This document shows positions 4,734 through 6,658 of a stretch of DNA of 6,658 nucleotides, one piece after another; the first letter of the stretch is position 1, and every line of letters begins with the position of its first letter. This DNA is from SGZJ01 sp949372955. GTDB lineage: Bacteria > Bacteroidota > Bacteroidia > Flavobacteriales > Flavobacteriaceae. Location of the stretch: positions 1 to 6,658 of the forward strand of contig CASIAX010000024.1 in assembly GCA_949372955.1 (NCBI GenBank), written 5' to 3'. The notes beneath the pieces are model-generated. The model was given only the letters and a program-made list of their open reading frames with translations. It made no database searches and was not told the DNA's origin. A program made the translations under genes and the position numbers.

Positions 4734-4888
4734 CTTTAATATCTAATTCCAAAAATAAACTTATTTCCCCAGTAATGGGGGTCATTTATATCTGAATAGA
4801 TGACTCCTTTGGAAGATGAGGCATGAATAAATTTTTTATTTCCTACATATATAACTATATGGTGTACCAGTTTTATTATTTTTACAAA
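4734..4888. other. Leader before the M81 peptidase gene, with a 12-bp hairpin
   Basis: No gene or clear TAnnTTTG box is visible here. The main structure is a hairpin, 4778-4789 pairing with 4796-4807 (12 bp, two G-U wobbles, 6-nt loop). It has no T-run after it, so it is not a standard terminator. Its G-run could instead pair with CCCC at 4767-4770, so two exclusive folds are possible. Two in-frame ATGs (4823 and 4859) could extend the downstream gene but are not favoured. Confidence 0.4.
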
Positions 4889-6433
4889 ATGAAAAAAATA
4901 CTATTACTGCACGTTTTATTAATCTTTGCTTGTTCAAAAAATACTCAAATTAAAAATCCAAGAATTGCTATAATTGGTCTCGGAATTGAATCTAGTACCT
5001 TTTCTCCAGCTACAACTAGTAAAGAAGCATTTCATGCTAAAAGAGGAATAGAAATTTTTGACAAGTATCCTTTTCTACATAAAGATTCTTTAACTCGTAA
5101 TAGTGCCGAATGGCTTCCTATATTAGTCGGCAAGGCTCTACCAGGAGGAATTGTAACTAGTGAAGCATATGAATCTTTAGTTAAGGAATCTTTAGAAATG
5201 TTAAAACAGAATGGTCCCTATGATGGTGTGTTTTTTGATATTCATGGAGCTATGAGTGTTATAGGAATTGATGATGCTGAAGGAGATTTAATCACAAGAG
5301 TAAGAGACATTGTTGGCTTTGAAACTTTAATTTCAACTTCTATGGATTTACATGGAAATGTTTCCAAATTATTAGCAAAGCAATCTGATTTAATAACTTG
5401 CTATAGAATGGCTCCTCATGAAGATGCTATAGAATCTAAAAAAAGAGCCGTAACTAATCTTTTAGACCGTTTAATAAATAAAAAAGGTAGACCAGCTTAT
5501 AAAGCTTGGATTCCTGTACCAATATTACTTCCTGGAGAAAAAACAAGTACCAGAATAGAACCAGGAAAGAGTCTTTATGAGCAAATACCCTTAATAACTC
5601 AAAATGATGGGATTGTTGACGCTGCAATTTGGGTTGGATACCCTTGGGCTGATGAGTTTAGAAATCATGGTGTAGTTATGGTTACAGGAGATAATAAAAA
5701 GGCTGTGACATCTGGTGCAGAAAAATTAGCTAATCAATTTTGGGAATCAAGGAATGATTTTAAATTTGTAGCACCTACAACAACACTTGATGAAAGTTTA
5801 AAATTAGCACTTAAAAGTAAACTAAACCCTTTTATTATTAGCGATATGGGAGACAACCCAACTGCTGGGGGAGCAGGAGATGTAACCTATACTCTAAATC
5901 AATTACTATCACGTCCTGAATTTAAATATTCAAATGGTCCATCTCTAATTTATGCTTCAATTCCTGGTCCAGATCTTATAAAAAAAGCTTTAGATTTAGA
6001 AGTTGGTTCTTTTGTTGAGGGTTATGTTGGAGCCATTGTTGATGACAGGTATAGCCCTCCAATTCTTTTGTCAGGAAAAATTACATCTATTAAAAAAGGA
6101 GATATTAATGCTGAAGTTGAAGTTGTAGTTAAAACTGGTAGTATTAGTGTAATTGTCACAAATAAACGTAAGCCTTATCATTATTTAAAAGATTTTACAG
6201 ATCTAAAATTAGATCCTATTAATGTAGATATATTGATGGTTAAAATTGGATATCTTGTTCCAGAACTTTATGAAATTAGAGGAGATTGGGTGATGGCATT
6301 AACACCCGGTGGGGTAGACCAAGATTTAGGACAATTAAAGTTCAAAAGAATTAAACGACCAATGTTTCCATTTGATAAAGATATGTCTAACCCTGATCTA
6401 AGTGCACGATTAATAGAGTTATCAAATGATTAA
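4889..6433 (+). CDS. M81 family (MlrC-like) metallopeptidase, lipoprotein
   Basis: The 514-residue protein resembles peptidase family M81, whose best known member is microcystinase MlrC. The N-terminal domain carries the expected zinc-binding set: Glu34 in GIESSTFSP, Asp153 and His155 in SMDLHGN, and His177 in APHEDA. The conserved DIHGAM (118-123) lies nearby. The C-terminal MlrC domain includes SDMGDNPTAGGAGD. ATG 4889 gives an ideal short lipoprotein signal (MKKILLLHVLLIFAC, lipid Cys15). The upstream ATG 4823 would add 22 aromatic-rich residues before it and is unlikely. Residues after Cys15 (SKN) lack the acidic surface signal, so periplasmic anchoring is more likely. The substrate is unknown; most M81 members are cytoplasmic and not linked to microcystin. 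The next gene starts inside its last codons (8-bp overlap), suggesting an operon. Confidence 0.88.
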   Translation: MKKILLLHVLLIFACSKNTQIKNPRIAIIGLGIESSTFSPATTSKEAFHAKRGIEIFDKYPFLHKDSLTRNSAEWLPILVGKALPGGIVTSEAYESLVKESLEMLKQNGPYDGVFFDIHGAMSVIGIDDAEGDLITRVRDIVGFETLISTSMDLHGNVSKLLAKQSDLITCYRMAPHEDAIESKKRAVTNLLDRLINKKGRPAYKAWIPVPILLPGEKTSTRIEPGKSLYEQIPLITQNDGIVDAAIWVGYPWADEFRNHGVVMVTGDNKKAVTSGAEKLANQFWESRNDFKFVAPTTTLDESLKLALKSKLNPFIISDMGDNPTAGGAGDVTYTLNQLLSRPEFKYSNGPSLIYASIPGPDLIKKALDLEVGSFVEGYVGAIVDDRYSPPILLSGKITSIKKGDINAEVEVVVKTGSISVIVTNKRKPYHYLKDFTDLKLDPINVDILMVKIGYLVPELYEIRGDWVMALTPGGVDQDLGQLKFKRIKRPMFPFDKDMSNPDLSARLIELSND

Positions 6434-6658
6434 TAAAAAGTTGTTTATAGTACTTGTTTTTATCGGCAATTTTTTACATGCTAACAATTCGTTAGATAGT
6501 TTGTTTATAGAATTAGAAAGAACAATGCAGAGTAGCTCTAATTATGATAATGATAAGGAGCGTAGGATTAACATACTCATTGCTGAACTAGCTATTGATG
6601 AGATCTCTTTTGAAAATGAATTAATTATAAGAAACAAGCTAATTGAAGAATATGAATA
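6426..6658 (+). CDS. DUF6377-like protein, N-terminal part (runs off the window)
   Basis: Seventy-seven codons are visible, open to the window edge. The ATG at 6426 overlaps the end of the M81 gene by 8 bp in another frame. A signal peptide (MINKKLFIVLVFIGNFLHA) is followed by NSLDSLFIELERTM, a spacer with DNDKERRINILIAEL, and FENELIIRNKLIEEYE. This order (LDSL...ELE, then K-x-x-RI-x-x-L, then a N-x-L-x-x-EY segment) is what I recall from Bacteroidota DUF6377 proteins. These are typically ~500-residue membrane-anchored sensors with helical repeats outside and a C-terminal DNA-binding domain inside. If so, it could regulate or sense products of the neighbouring peptidase; that is inference. 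The C-terminus is not in view. Confidence 0.7.
   Translation, partial: MINKKLFIVLVFIGNFLHANNSLDSLFIELERTMQSSSNYDNDKERRINILIAELAIDEISFENELIIRNKLIEEYE

Noticed and set aside
4513..4785. Minus-strand open frame (90 codons) across the esterase end and repeat F
   Set aside because: It crosses the repeat core and terminator antisense and shows no family likeness; the plus-strand features explain the region.
4823..4888. Upstream start (ATG 4823) for the M81 peptidase
   Set aside because: The extra 22 residues would precede an otherwise ideal lipoprotein signal peptide starting at 4889.

Overview
The window looks like an AT-rich chromosome segment from a member of the Bacteroidota, most likely a marine-type flavobacterium. 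The evidence is a secreted protein with FG-GAP repeats and a C-terminal type IX secretion (T9SS) sorting domain, a lipoprotein with a Bacteroidota-style surface export signal (C-K-E-D-D), several TAnnTTTG -7 promoter boxes, and the start of a probable DUF6377-type protein. No rRNA, tRNA, integrase, transposase or CRISPR array is visible.

Positions 1-4733 are built like a gene-cassette array. An ~85-100 bp repeat occurs five times (433-527, 1220-1316, 3045-3144, 3535-3633, and a diverged copy at 4649-4733), and the tail of a sixth copy starts the window (1-37). All copies point the same way, whichever way the genes point. Each has a conserved ~45 bp core (GTTCGATATTTC...ATCTACTAA) followed by a strong, probably bidirectional hairpin terminator. 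Between repeats lie self-contained units: (1) a small membrane protein, 51-320; (2) a membrane protein plus Xre-type regulator operon, 610-1193, with a paired putative operator around its promoter; (3) a T9SS-secreted FG-GAP protein on the minus strand, 1354-2994; (4) a second, nearly identical copy of unit 1, 3155-3424; (5) a surface lipoprotein esterase, 3689-4576. The duplicated unit carries its noncoding tail and its repeat with it, as expected if repeat-to-repeat segments are what gets copied or moved.

Positions 4734-6658 look like ordinary chromosome. After a ~155 bp leader with a long hairpin comes an M81 (MlrC-like) metallopeptidase predicted to be a lipoprotein (4889-6433). A gene running off the right edge (6426-6658) overlaps its end by 8 bp and encodes an N-terminus resembling DUF6377 proteins. 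These two genes probably form an operon.

The array genes do not form one pathway. They look like independent accessory cargo (membrane proteins, a regulator pair, a secreted adhesin-like protein, an esterase). The main point of interest is the repeat that separates them, which also contains a conserved short reading frame (MFDIS-x-E-x-STK).
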